Assembly: GCF_048269205.1 (NCBI RefSeq)
Contig: NZ_JBLXJC010000001.1
Coordinates: 496,001 to 560,000, forward strand
Origin: Emcibacter sp048269205
GTDB lineage: Bacteria > Pseudomonadota > Alphaproteobacteria > Sphingomonadales > Emcibacteraceae
Direction of reading: 5' to 3'
Length of the DNA: 64,000 bases
Position 1 is the stretch's first letter. Each line of letters starts with the position of its first letter. This document shows, piece after piece, positions 35,091 through 43,243 of this stretch. Below the pieces are notes generated by a model. The model did no database searches, was not told where the DNA came from, and saw only the letters and a program-made list of their open reading frames with translations. The translations under genes were made by a program, and so were the position numbers.

Positions 35091-36623
35091 ATGAAAGCAT
35101 TTCTGAAAATAGTGCTGGCGGCGGCAATGATCTGTCTGCCAGTGAACTTTGTTCATGGTGCGGGAGCCGCCGCCAACCCGGCTGAAAAGGAGGCCTCCGG
35201 GGAAATCCCTGAGGCCCGGCAGTTCAAAACCTCCCATTCCGGCACCTTTAACGGCGCAAAGATCAAATATACCGCCATTGCGGGGGATACTCATCTCAAG
35301 AATGAAAAGGGCGAGGCCACAGCCAGTATTTTTTCCATCGCCTATACAAAGGATGATGTGAAAGACCCGTCCGCCCGACCCGTAACCTTCTTTTTCAACG
35401 GCGGCCCTGGTTCAGCATCCCTGTGGCTGCATATGGGGGTTTTTGGTCCCAAACGCATTGATGTGCCGTCTGATGCCTTAAATGCCGGCGCGGCGCCCTA
35501 TAATGTGGCGAATAATGCGCTCAGCCTGCTGGATGTCACCGACCTTGTATTTATTGACCCGGTTGGAACGGGATATTCCAAAGCCATCGGCAAAGGAGAC
35601 GGCAAGGATTTCTGGGGCATCAATGAAGACGCCAGGTCGGTGGGCGACTTTATTCGCAAGTATGTTTCCGACAACAAGCGCTGGAACAGCCCTAAATATG
35701 TCGGTGGAGAAAGCTACGGCACGACCCGGACGGCCGCTCTGGTGAAGGAACTTCAGGAGGGCTACAACAGCATGGCCCTGAACGGGATCATTCTGGTGTC
35801 CAGCATTCTCGATTTCCAGACCGTGGACGGTCACAGTGCCGACAATCCGGAGCCCAATATCTTCTTCCTGCCGACCTTTGCGGCAACGGCCTGGTACCAC
35901 GGCAAGGTGGACAAGACCGGCCGGACCTTTGAGGGCTTTGTCGAGGAAGCCCGCCAGTTTGCCTTGAATGACTATATGCTGGCCATTTTCAAGGGCAGTC
36001 GGCTGAGCGAGGCGGAGAAAGACGCCGTGCTCGACAAGCTCAGCCTCTATACCGGTCTCAAGAAACGCTATCTCGAAAAAACCCGCCTCTGGGTCAATGA
36101 ATTCCGTTTCATGCGGGAACTGCTCAGGGAAGAAGGCAAAGTGGTGGGCCGTCTCGACAGCCGTTACGTGGGCGAGGAGCAGGATGATGCCGGGGAAACC
36201 TTCACCGCCGATCCCTCGGGCTATGGCATCAGCGCCGCCTATACGGCCGCGGTAAACGACTATATGGCCCGTGACCTCCAGGTTGAAATTGATGACCGCT
36301 ACCAGGTGCTGAGCAGCCAGCCGGGCCGCAACTGGAACTGGAAAACCAGTGACGGCTGGACCGGTGGCTATCCGACCCTGGGGCCGGTCGTCGCCAAGGG
36401 GATGCGCCAGAACAAGGACCTCAGGGTCTATGTGGCAAACGGATATTATGATATGGCGACACCGTTTTTCGCCACGGAACAGACTTTCAGCCAGTACGGC
36501 ATGGATACCTCCCGGGTCACCATGACCTATTACGAAGCCGGTCACATGATGTATGTGCATCGTCCGTCGCTGGAAAAACTGGCGAATACAGTGCGGCAGT
36601 TTATTCTGGACGGTACAAAATGA
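35091..36623 (+). CDS. Exported S10 family serine carboxypeptidase-like protein
   Basis: About 510 residues with a signal peptide (cleaved near VHG|AGA). The alpha/beta-hydrolase catalytic triad fits peptidase family S10: Ser in GGESYGTTR, Asp in NGYYDMATPF and His in YEAGHMMY. The oxyanion-region motif FFFNGGPGSASLWLH is also typical. It removes C-terminal residues from peptides in the periplasm. AGGGGA precedes the ATG at 35091. The ggt start overlaps its stop by four bases, so the two act together in peptide breakdown. Confidence 0.92.
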   Translation: MKAFLKIVLAAAMICLPVNFVHGAGAAANPAEKEASGEIPEARQFKTSHSGTFNGAKIKYTAIAGDTHLKNEKGEATASIFSIAYTKDDVKDPSARPVTFFFNGGPGSASLWLHMGVFGPKRIDVPSDALNAGAAPYNVANNALSLLDVTDLVFIDPVGTGYSKAIGKGDGKDFWGINEDARSVGDFIRKYVSDNKRWNSPKYVGGESYGTTRTAALVKELQEGYNSMALNGIILVSSILDFQTVDGHSADNPEPNIFFLPTFAATAWYHGKVDKTGRTFEGFVEEARQFALNDYMLAIFKGSRLSEAEKDAVLDKLSLYTGLKKRYLEKTRLWVNEFRFMRELLREEGKVVGRLDSRYVGEEQDDAGETFTADPSGYGISAAYTAAVNDYMARDLQVEIDDRYQVLSSQPGRNWNWKTSDGWTGGYPTLGPVVAKGMRQNKDLRVYVANGYYDMATPFFATEQTFSQYGMDTSRVTMTYYEAGHMMYVHRPSLEKLANTVRQFILDGTK

Positions 36624-38419
36624 GCAGGGAGCGCACAGGTGTTAAAAAGAAGTTCCTGGCTGGCTTCATGGCAGCAGGAGTTTTGCTGATGACGGGCCAG
36701 ACAGAACAGGCGCTGGCCGATGAAAAATGGCCTCTGACCAACAAGGGGGACCGCAATGTGGGGGCGCAGTTCGCCACTCGTTCCCAGGTCATTGCCACAC
36801 GGGGCATGGCGGCGACCAGCATTCCCCTGGTGACGCAGGTCGCCCTTGATGTGCTGAAGAAGGGCGGCAATGCGGTGGACGCGGCCATCGCCGCCAATGC
36901 GGCAATCGGCCTGATGGAGCCCACGGGTAACGGTATCGGCGGCGATCTGTTTGCCATTATCTGGAATCCAAAGACCAAAAAGCTATATGGTCTCAATGCA
37001 GCCGGGGCTTCACCGAAGGGGTTGAGCTATGATCAGATGGCGGCAGAACTGAAGAAACGGGGTCGGGACAGTATTCCGCCTTTCGGGTCGCTGCCGGTAT
37101 CTGTTCCGGGAACCGTCGACGGCTGGTTCATGATGCATGATCGCTTTGGCAGCATGAAGATGACCGATGTGCTGGCGCCGGCTGTTGGCTATGCCCGTGA
37201 AGGATTTCCGGTTACCCAGCTGATTGCCTATTATATGAGCGTGGCGAAGAAACGCTATCTCGCCCCGGACAGCGGTGTGGAGGAAACGGACAATTTCGTT
37301 AAAACCTATCTTCCGGGCGGCAAAGCGCCGGGGGAAGGGCAGGTTTTCCGCAATCCCGACCTGGCCAATACTCTCGAGAAAATCGCCGAAGGCGGCCGGG
37401 ATGTATTTTACAAAGGTGAAATTGCCGAGGTCATTGATGGTTATATGAAGCGGATCGGCGGCTATCTGCGCAAGGAAGACCTGGCGGCTCATCGGGGCCG
37501 CTGGGTAGAGCCCGCCAGCGTCAATTACCGGGGCTATGATGTTTACGAACTGCCACCGCAGGGGCAGGGTATCGCCGCCCTGCAACAGCTCAATATCCTC
37601 GAAGGATATGACCTGAAGTCCCTGGGGCATAATTCGGCCGACTATCTGCATCTGCATGTGGAGGCCAAAAAACTTGCCTTTGAAGACCGGGCCCGCTTCT
37701 ATGCCGACCCCGATTTTTACAAGGTGCCTATGGATAAACTTCTGTCCAAGGATTATGCGGCGGAACGGCGCAAGCTGATCAGTATGGACAAGGTCCTCCG
37801 TGAAGTGGACTATCCGGATCCGGATGTGCTGCAGGAAGGGGACACCATTTATCTGACTGTTGCCGATGAAAACGGCATGATGGTATCCCTGATCCAGAGC
37901 AACTACCGGGGCATGGGCTCCGGCCTGGTGCCGGACGGACTTGGTTTTATGCTGCAGGACAGGGGGGAACTCTTCACCCTGAAAAAGGGGCACCCCAATG
38001 TCTATGCCCCGGGCAAGCGGCCGTTCCATACCATCATCCCCGCCTTCATCATGAAAGACGGTAAACCTTTCATGAGCTTTGGCCTCATGGGAGGTGGTAT
38101 GCAACCCCAGGGGCACGCCCAGATTGTCACCAATATCGTCGACTTTGGCATGAATGTGCAGGAGGCCGGAGATGCCGCCCGTTATCGGCATGACGGATCA
38201 AGCCAGCCCACAGGTCATGTGATGCGGGACGGAGGTGTTCTGCATGTGGAAAGCGGCATCACGTCCGGCGTGGTTGATGCGCTCAGGGCCCGGGGCCACA
38301 CTGTAGAGGTCGGAAAGGGCGGGTATGGCGGCTACCAGGCGATCATGCGGGACGGGAAACAGGGCGTTTACAAAGGCGCCAGTGAAATGCGTAAGGATGG
38401 CCAGGCCGCAGGATACTGA
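36620..38419 (+). CDS. ggt: Gamma-glutamyltransferase / glutathione hydrolase
   Basis: A 599-residue periplasmic GGT with a signal peptide (cleaved near ALA|DEK). It self-cleaves before a catalytic Thr; the Thr in EGDTIYLTVADENG (about residue 409) aligns with it. The large subunit has GLMEPTGNGIGGDLFAIIW and the small subunit GMGSGLVPDGLGFMLQDRG. It cleaves gamma-glutamyl bonds of glutathione and peptides. Translationally coupled to the S10 peptidase, forming a two-gene peptide-salvage unit. Confidence 0.95.
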   Translation: MSRERTGVKKKFLAGFMAAGVLLMTGQTEQALADEKWPLTNKGDRNVGAQFATRSQVIATRGMAATSIPLVTQVALDVLKKGGNAVDAAIAANAAIGLMEPTGNGIGGDLFAIIWNPKTKKLYGLNAAGASPKGLSYDQMAAELKKRGRDSIPPFGSLPVSVPGTVDGWFMMHDRFGSMKMTDVLAPAVGYAREGFPVTQLIAYYMSVAKKRYLAPDSGVEETDNFVKTYLPGGKAPGEGQVFRNPDLANTLEKIAEGGRDVFYKGEIAEVIDGYMKRIGGYLRKEDLAAHRGRWVEPASVNYRGYDVYELPPQGQGIAALQQLNILEGYDLKSLGHNSADYLHLHVEAKKLAFEDRARFYADPDFYKVPMDKLLSKDYAAERRKLISMDKVLREVDYPDPDVLQEGDTIYLTVADENGMMVSLIQSNYRGMGSGLVPDGLGFMLQDRGELFTLKKGHPNVYAPGKRPFHTIIPAFIMKDGKPFMSFGLMGGGMQPQGHAQIVTNIVDFGMNVQEAGDAARYRHDGSSQPTGHVMRDGGVLHVESGITSGVVDALRARGHTVEVGKGGYGGYQAIMRDGKQGVYKGASEMRKDGQAAGY

Positions 38420-38445
38420 GGTCCGGAACTATTTCCACAAATGCG

Positions 38446-38475
38446 AAGGAGCTGCCCCGCAGGGCAGCTCCTTTA
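38446..38475 (+). terminator. Terminator-like hairpin after ggt
   Basis: AAGGAGCTGCCC and GGGCAGCTCCTT around a short loop, followed by a short TTT. Lies between two converging genes. Symmetric enough to act in both directions but the T-run is short. Confidence 0.65.
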
Positions 38476-38506
38476 CGCATACAGGCTATTTAAAAATAGC
38501 GGTAGA

Positions 38507-38884
38507 TTAGTTGATCTGCCAGGTCAGGGGCAGAACGAAACTCAGGTTATTGTCTGACAGTTCGGCCGGAGGGGTTGGCAGCGGGTTGATGCGTGACACC
38601 AGGGCTTCAACTTCCTGGTCGAAAACGTCATGACCGGATGATTCGATCAGTTCGTGAGCGGTGATGGTGCCGGTGCGGTCAATGCTGATTTTAACTTTGG
38701 CTTTGCCTTCCAGCTCGTCATTCATGGCTGCGCGGGGATAAACCTGCTTCTTGGCAACCAGTTTCACAATAGAAGTCTGCCAGGACTTGATGTCGCCAGC
38801 GCTTGCAGTCTGTGCAAAAGAAACAGGCAGTGCGAGTGCGGACACCAGTGTGGCGATTTTCAAAATTGTCTTTACGTTGGTCAT
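38507..38884 (-). CDS. TonB C-terminal-like periplasmic protein
   Basis: A 125-residue protein with a signal peptide (cleaved near ASA|GDI) and one TonB_C-like domain (KVKISIDRTGTITAHELIESSGHDVFDQEV), without the Pro-rich spacer or transmembrane anchor of true TonB. Similar short exported TonB-domain proteins occur in alphaproteobacteria; the role is unknown, perhaps periplasmic interaction. A candidate CtrA site lies 128 bp upstream of the start. Confidence 0.82.
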   Translation of the reverse strand: MTNVKTILKIATLVSALALPVSFAQTASAGDIKSWQTSIVKLVAKKQVYPRAAMNDELEGKAKVKISIDRTGTITAHELIESSGHDVFDQEVEALVSRINPLPTPPAELSDNNLSFVLPLTWQIN

Positions 38885-39011
38885 AATGTTTTACCCTAGT
38901 ATTATTTAACTCAATCCAAATCAGGTTTTCGATACCCCGGGTTTTTCAACGGACCTGCGCCGTGGACAGGGGATACCCTAAAATCCTAAAAACTGTTTAG
39001 AGTGTAAGTAG

Positions 39012-39026
39012 TTAACATAGGTTTAA
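39012..39026. promoter_or_regulatory. Candidate CtrA-binding site (TTAA-N7-TTAA)
   Basis: TTAACATAGGTTTAA matches the CtrA full-site pattern exactly. It is the second such site in the window and lies 128 bp upstream of the TonB-like gene, within reach of that promoter. Confidence 0.45.
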
Positions 39027-39166
39027 TGGATAAAATTTTAGATATTATTTTTTCGTGAAAGACGAAGGAAATTTGGCCGGGGCGGCGTGGTGCGGGATAA
39101 TATTTGTATGGGTAGCTTACGGTTTTGCTGTTTTTTTTACGTCTGACAGCGGCAGAATAAGGGAAG

Positions 39167-39194
39167 AAAAAAAATGCCGGGACAAGCCCGGCAT
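39167..39194 (-). terminator. Rho-independent terminator of the candidate RNA / luxR transcript
   Basis: ATGCCGGG, loop CTTGT, CCCGGCAT followed by seven further T on the minus strand. The plus strand has no T-run, so the transcript runs leftwards. Confidence 0.9.
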
Positions 39195-39376
39195 AGTAAA
39201 AATATAGGGAGGTTTCATGCCTAGGAGACAATGAAACTGGATATAACCCCAAAGGGGAGAAGAGGTTATATCCGACTGAAATAAAAAGGGAGGATTTCAG
39301 TCTTAGACGCATACAACATCTGTGAGGGTATATAGGGAGGCTTCCGGCAATTGAGAACCACCTAATACCACAGATC
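39167..39376 (-). ncRNA. Candidate small RNA: hairpin array with CUCC (anti-Shine-Dalgarno) loops
   Basis: Read on the minus strand, four hairpins follow each other. Stem 1: ATCTGTG-GTATTAGG with CCTATATAC-(CCT)-CACAGAT (39318-39375). Stem 2: GACTGAAAT/ATTTCAGTC, loop CCTCCCTTTTT (39274-39302). Stem 3: GGATATAACC/GGTTATATCC, loop with TCTTCTCCCC (39239-39273), directly abutting stem 2. Stem 4: GTTTCAT/ATGAAAC, loop TGTCTCCTAGGC (39212-39237). Then a single-stranded CCTCCC and a perfect terminator. It lies in the luxR 3' region, so it may be a processed 3'-UTR RNA or have its own promoter; I found no convincing -35/-10. Anti-SD loops recall the cuckoo/CcsR RNAs of alphaproteobacteria. Confidence 0.55.
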
Positions 39377-39438
39377 AGATATGCATAAAATGCATAGCTT
39401 TGTGCTGAGGGTTGAGCGAATCGCTTGACTTGAGTCGA

Positions 39439-40221
39439 TTACAGGATAATTTCCCCTAATCTTATGGCAATACTGACGGCGTGCGCCCGGTTGAAAGCGC
39501 CCAGTTTTCGCTTGGCGTTTTCAAGATGTCGATGGGCGGTGTTGTGGCTGATGGACAGGATGTCGGCGATCTGATGATCTGTCTTTCCATAGGCTGACCA
39601 GGTAATGCAGTCCTGTTCCCGGGGGGTCAATATTTGTTTGCGGTGATGGGGACGGTTCGGTGTGTTGATAATTCTGTCCGCACTGTCATGCAGGTGAAGG
39701 GCCAGCAGATGAAGCAGGTGAATGTGTGTGCGGTCAGAAAATGCCTTCTCCCCGACGATGGTGATGACGGCGGGCAGGGCGCCTGGCTTGTGTACAGGCA
39801 CGGTCAGAAAATGTTTAAGGCCGGCCTCCGCCGCCTCCTCGAATAGCTTAATCTGATCCGGGGTGTATCCGGCCGGGTTCAGTTTCTCGTCCCAGATGAG
39901 GGGCAGGTGTGTTTTAAGGGCCTCTGTCAGAACCGGGTCAATCCTGAAATAACCCTGGGTGATATATCTATCCACCCAATGTTTCGGGAAGTGCAGAATA
40001 CGGACTGCATTCGAGGGCAGTTTATCGAGGTTGGTGATGGAGAAGCAGTTAAACCAGGGGCAGTCGAATTCCAACAGGGTTTCGGCGAACTTCTTTTTCA
40101 ATTGCTCCAGACTGGTCATGGAGGCTGTTTCTCTGACAAATCGTTCCACAGTTTCAGCTGTCGGGCCGCTGGAATATTTTATTTCCAGCGAACCTCCGTC
40201 GCTTGTGTCGATATCAGGCAT
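39439..40221 (-). CDS. LuxR family regulator with autoinducer-binding domain (solo)
   Basis: 260 residues. The N-terminal domain shows the autoinducer-binding pattern W-x3-Y-x4-Y-x3-DP (HWVDRYITQGYFRIDPV) and a downstream Trp (LPLIWDE), as in TraR/LasR. The C-terminal HTH reads LTPREQDCITWSAYGKTDHQIADIL and ISHNTAHRHLENAKRKLGA. No luxI synthase is in the window, so it is a solo or its partner is elsewhere. I chose the ATG at 40221, which overlaps the yqgE stop by 8 bp; upstream in-frame codons lie within yqgE. Confidence 0.88.
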   Translation of the reverse strand: MPDIDTSDGGSLEIKYSSGPTAETVERFVRETASMTSLEQLKKKFAETLLEFDCPWFNCFSITNLDKLPSNAVRILHFPKHWVDRYITQGYFRIDPVLTEALKTHLPLIWDEKLNPAGYTPDQIKLFEEAAEAGLKHFLTVPVHKPGALPAVITIVGEKAFSDRTHIHLLHLLALHLHDSADRIINTPNRPHHRKQILTPREQDCITWSAYGKTDHQIADILSISHNTAHRHLENAKRKLGAFNRAHAVSIAIRLGEIIL

Positions 40222-40801
40222 GTCCGCTGTCCATGGAAAGCAGAGAGACGTCCACCCCCAGTTTTGCCATGGCCCGCGGCCATTTGAGTTCCAGGTCTGT
40301 CCGGAACACAAGCTCCTCGTCAGCCTCTATGTTGAGCCAGCTGTTTTGTTGCATTTCCTGTTCCAGTTGTCCGGCGCCCCAGCCGCTGTAGCCCAGGGCG
40401 ATAATGTAGTCCTGGGGGCCTTCTCCCCGGGCGATGGCGCTCAGAATGTCCACGGTGGCGGTCAGGGCGATGGTCTCGGAAACGATCAAGGTGGAATCCT
40501 GCACATAGTCGGCGGAATGCAGGATAAAGCCGCGCCCTATTTCAACCGGGCCGCCGGCATGCAGCATGATCCGGTTCAGGACGGGGTTGTCACTGTCGCC
40601 GAGGTCGCTATCCACATCAATATCCAGCTGGTCCAGAAGGGAGAGGAAGTCGATGCTTGTGGTTCTCTTGTTGATAATCAGACCCATTGCTCCCTCTTCA
40701 TTGTGGGAACAGACATAGATCACACTGTGATCGAACCTGGGGTCCGTCATGCCTGGCATCGCCAGTAACAGCTGACCTTCCAGGTAGCCTTGTTTTTTCA
40801 C
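40214..40801 (-). CDS. yqgE: YqgE/AlgH family protein (DUF179)
   Basis: About 195 residues of the UPF0301/YqgE fold. Typical start YLEGQLLLAMPGMTDPRFD-like, then YVCSHNEEGAMGLIINK, LHAGGPVEIGRGFILHS and LGYSGWGAGQLEQEM. The function is not established. Starts at a GTG (40801) or a TTG (40807); the family N-terminus fits either. In an operon with luxR, and divergent from a DsbD-N-like gene across 140 bp. Confidence 0.93.
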   Translation of the reverse strand: MKKQGYLEGQLLLAMPGMTDPRFDHSVIYVCSHNEEGAMGLIINKRTTSIDFLSLLDQLDIDVDSDLGDSDNPVLNRIMLHAGGPVEIGRGFILHSADYVQDSTLIVSETIALTATVDILSAIARGEGPQDYIIALGYSGWGAGQLEQEMQQNSWLNIEADEELVFRTDLELKWPRAMAKLGVDVSLLSMDSGHA

Positions 40802-40943
40802 TGTCAAAAACCCTTTGATCCGTTGTGAAGCTGGATTACGCGCATTTTACATCAGCCGGACCGGTGAGGCCAGAGCCGAACCGGAATTATTTTTCACGAA
40901 GAAGTGACTTTAACACAGGGGTGGGAAAGGCTACATAAACATC

Positions 40944-41783
40944 ATGAAAACCATAATAAAAATTGTCGGGTGCTTTATTGTACTGGCTCTGTGTGTTTCC
41001 TCACCTGTTTTTGCAGATGAGCCCTCTTCTGCCTGGGTCAAAAGCCCCTATACCACCTCACGGCTGTTCGTGGGCGGATATGATGCAGGGAACAATATCG
41101 TTCATCTGGGCTGGCAGATTAGGCTCAGAGACGGCTGGAAAACCTACTGGCGTTCCCCTGGTGAAACCGGCATGCCGCCGTCCTGGAACTGGAACAACAA
41201 GGGGCGAATCAGTGAAATATCAGTGAAATGGCCAGCGCCCGAGAGAATGACCTTTTTCGGGTATGATTCCAATATCTACCATGACGAGATTGTCATCCCC
41301 ATTGATGTTCGCCTGAAAAAAGATGCCGGGGAGGTGGCGATCGCGCTCCGTGTGGATTTCATGATCTGCAAGGATGTCTGTATTCCTCTTGATGCGAAAT
41401 ACAGGCTTCACATTGAGGATCCGGCGGCTCTGAAAATTACGCCCTACCAGTCGGCGCTTCTTCAAAAATACAGTGCCCTTGTACCCCGAAAGGCGAAAAA
41501 CGGCTTCGTTGACGTCCGGGATAATGGAAAAGGCAAACTGGAGGTGCGTCTTGCAGGTCCCCTGCAGGACAAGCCAGCCTATCGGGATCTGTTTGTGGAG
41601 GGGCCGGACGAGTTTTACTTTTCCACTCCGGTCCCCGTCGGCAAGGGACAGGACGTCATCTTTGAAATTCCCTATACCCGGGAACGGGAACACGGTACAC
41701 TGGCCGGCAGAAAAATTACCCTGACCCTGGTGCCGGTCTCCGGCCCGGCGCTTGAGGCAGAGGTCGGGGTGACGGGCGAGTGA
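40944..41783 (+). CDS. DsbD N-terminal-like (PF11412-type) exported protein
   Basis: 279 residues with a signal peptide (cleaved near VFA|DEP). The domain matches the N-terminal, substrate-facing domain of DsbD/ScsB: RDGWKTYWRSPGETGMPPSW, then the redox Cys pair MICKDVCIPL. It lacks the membrane DsbD core and the C-terminal thioredoxin domain. It probably passes electrons to periplasmic partners or acts as a chaperone-like domain; role inferred. In related genomes I recall it beside yqgE and a peroxiredoxin, and both are here too. Confidence 0.85.
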   Translation: MKTIIKIVGCFIVLALCVSSPVFADEPSSAWVKSPYTTSRLFVGGYDAGNNIVHLGWQIRLRDGWKTYWRSPGETGMPPSWNWNNKGRISEISVKWPAPERMTFFGYDSNIYHDEIVIPIDVRLKKDAGEVAIALRVDFMICKDVCIPLDAKYRLHIEDPAALKITPYQSALLQKYSALVPRKAKNGFVDVRDNGKGKLEVRLAGPLQDKPAYRDLFVEGPDEFYFSTPVPVGKGQDVIFEIPYTREREHGTLAGRKITLTLVPVSGPALEAEVGVTGE

Positions 41784-41815
41784 TCGCCTGAAACTGTTTT
41801 GTGGCAGGGGAGTAT

Positions 41816-43243
41816 ATGTCGAGAGAAACAACCATTCTCGTCACGCTTGTTGTGTACAAGCTGGTGTTGATTCTGATCGGTTTCTGGGCCAAGGGCCGGA
41901 CACACGACAATTCGGATTTCTTTATTGGTAATAGAAGCCTCGGCCCGCTGGTGGCCTCCATCAGCTATGCGGCAAGCTCTGCTTCGGCCTGGTCGATCCT
42001 CAGCCTGAGTGCCGCCACCTTCACTTATGGCATTTCCACGGTCTGGATGTTGTTCGGCCTGCTTGTCGGACACAGCACATCCTGGCTCTGGGTTGCGCCG
42101 AAGTTACAGAAAGCGGCTCATGACAAGAAGCTCGTCACCCTGACCGATTTTCTGGCGCTGGAAGGCGAAGAGAAGACGCGCCGGAATATCCGCTATTTTG
42201 CAGCGGCCATCGTGACCTTCTGTTTCATTTTTTATGTGGCAACCCAGTTCATGGGCGCCGGCAAGGCCTTTGCCAGCAGTTTTGATGTATCGGCTTCCTC
42301 AAGCATCATTATCGGTGGCGGCATCGTGCTGCTCTATACCCTGCTTGGGGGCTTCTGGGCCGTCAGCCTGACCGATACGCTGCAGGGACTGCTGATGCTG
42401 TTTGCAGCCATTGTGCTGCCGGCGACCGCTCTCTATGAAGTAGGTGGTCCTTCAGGGCTTTGGGAGGGCCTCCAGGCGGTTTCGACACCGGATCAGCTGT
42501 CACTAAGCGGGCCCAATCTCGGACTGACGGCCGTGGGGTATATCATCGGCACCATGGCCATGGGGGTGGGGGCCTTCGGCCAGCCCCACCTGCTGGCCCG
42601 ATTCATGTCCCTGAAAGATGCGAAATCGGTCCGCACTGCGCAAAAATATGCGATTTTCTGGTTCTTTGTGGTGCTCGGGAATATGGTGGTTCTGGGACTG
42701 TGTGGAAAAGTACTGGTGAGTACGCCGCTGCAGGATCCGGAAAGCCTGTTTTTCGTTCTATCTGACGGCTTGCTGCCCACGCTGCTCGGCGCTGTTCTGC
42801 TGGCGGCCATTCTCAGCGCCATCCTGTCCACGGCGGACAGCCAGCTCCTGGTCAGCGCCTCTGCCATCGCCCATGACATCATGGGGGAGCCCAATGAAGG
42901 GGAAAGTCATCTCTGGGTCTCCCGGCTGGTGATTACTCTTCTGTGTGTTCTGTCGATGCTGGTGGCGATCTACCTGCCGTCGGATATCTTCACCCGGGTG
43001 ATTTTCGCCTGGACCGCGCTGGGGGCCGCCTTCGGGCCGGTTGTGGTGCTCCGTCTGGCGGGAATGAAACTTAACCCGCGCAGCATCCTGCCGGCAATGG
43101 CGCTTGGTACCCTGTCCACCATCTATTTTTACCTGCAGCCGGATTCTGTTGGTGATATACTTGAAAGACTGGTGCCGTTTCTTATGTCTTTCATACTTCT
43201 TCTCGTATTCAGGGTTAAACAATCAGAAAAGGAAAAATCATGA
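41816..43243 (+). CDS. Sodium:solute symporter, PutP-like
   Basis: About 475 residues with about 13 membrane helices, of the SSS family. Signature segments are GFWAKGRTHDNSDFFIGNRS (start of helix 2 region), YAASSASAWSILSLSA, FGQPHLLARFMSLKDA and AILSAILSTADSQLLVSASA, as in the Na+/proline symporter PutP. Proline is the best guess for substrate, but other solutes are possible. GGGGAG precedes the ATG at 41816. Its stop overlaps the peroxiredoxin start by ATGA, so it is translationally coupled to it. Confidence 0.9.
   Translation: MSRETTILVTLVVYKLVLILIGFWAKGRTHDNSDFFIGNRSLGPLVASISYAASSASAWSILSLSAATFTYGISTVWMLFGLLVGHSTSWLWVAPKLQKAAHDKKLVTLTDFLALEGEEKTRRNIRYFAAAIVTFCFIFYVATQFMGAGKAFASSFDVSASSSIIIGGGIVLLYTLLGGFWAVSLTDTLQGLLMLFAAIVLPATALYEVGGPSGLWEGLQAVSTPDQLSLSGPNLGLTAVGYIIGTMAMGVGAFGQPHLLARFMSLKDAKSVRTAQKYAIFWFFVVLGNMVVLGLCGKVLVSTPLQDPESLFFVLSDGLLPTLLGAVLLAAILSAILSTADSQLLVSASAIAHDIMGEPNEGESHLWVSRLVITLLCVLSMLVAIYLPSDIFTRVIFAWTALGAAFGPVVVLRLAGMKLNPRSILPAMALGTLSTIYFYLQPDSVGDILERLVPFLMSFILLLVFRVKQSEKEKS

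Larger units (their letters stand above)
38885..39438. other. Long intergenic region with hairpin array and CtrA-type site
   Basis: About 550 bp without an ORF. It holds a TTAA-N7-TTAA site (39012-39026), a terminator and a run of adjacent hairpins (39167-39376), and AT-rich inverted repeats near 39379-39396 (TATGCAT-TTT-ATGCATA on the minus strand). It lies downstream of luxR and upstream of the TonB-like gene. Confidence 0.7.

Noticed and set aside
39174..39302. GGAG-loop (Csr/Rsm-like) RNA on the plus strand
   Set aside because: The terminator with its T-run works only on the minus strand, so the plus-strand reading was not adopted, though it is noted as an alternative.
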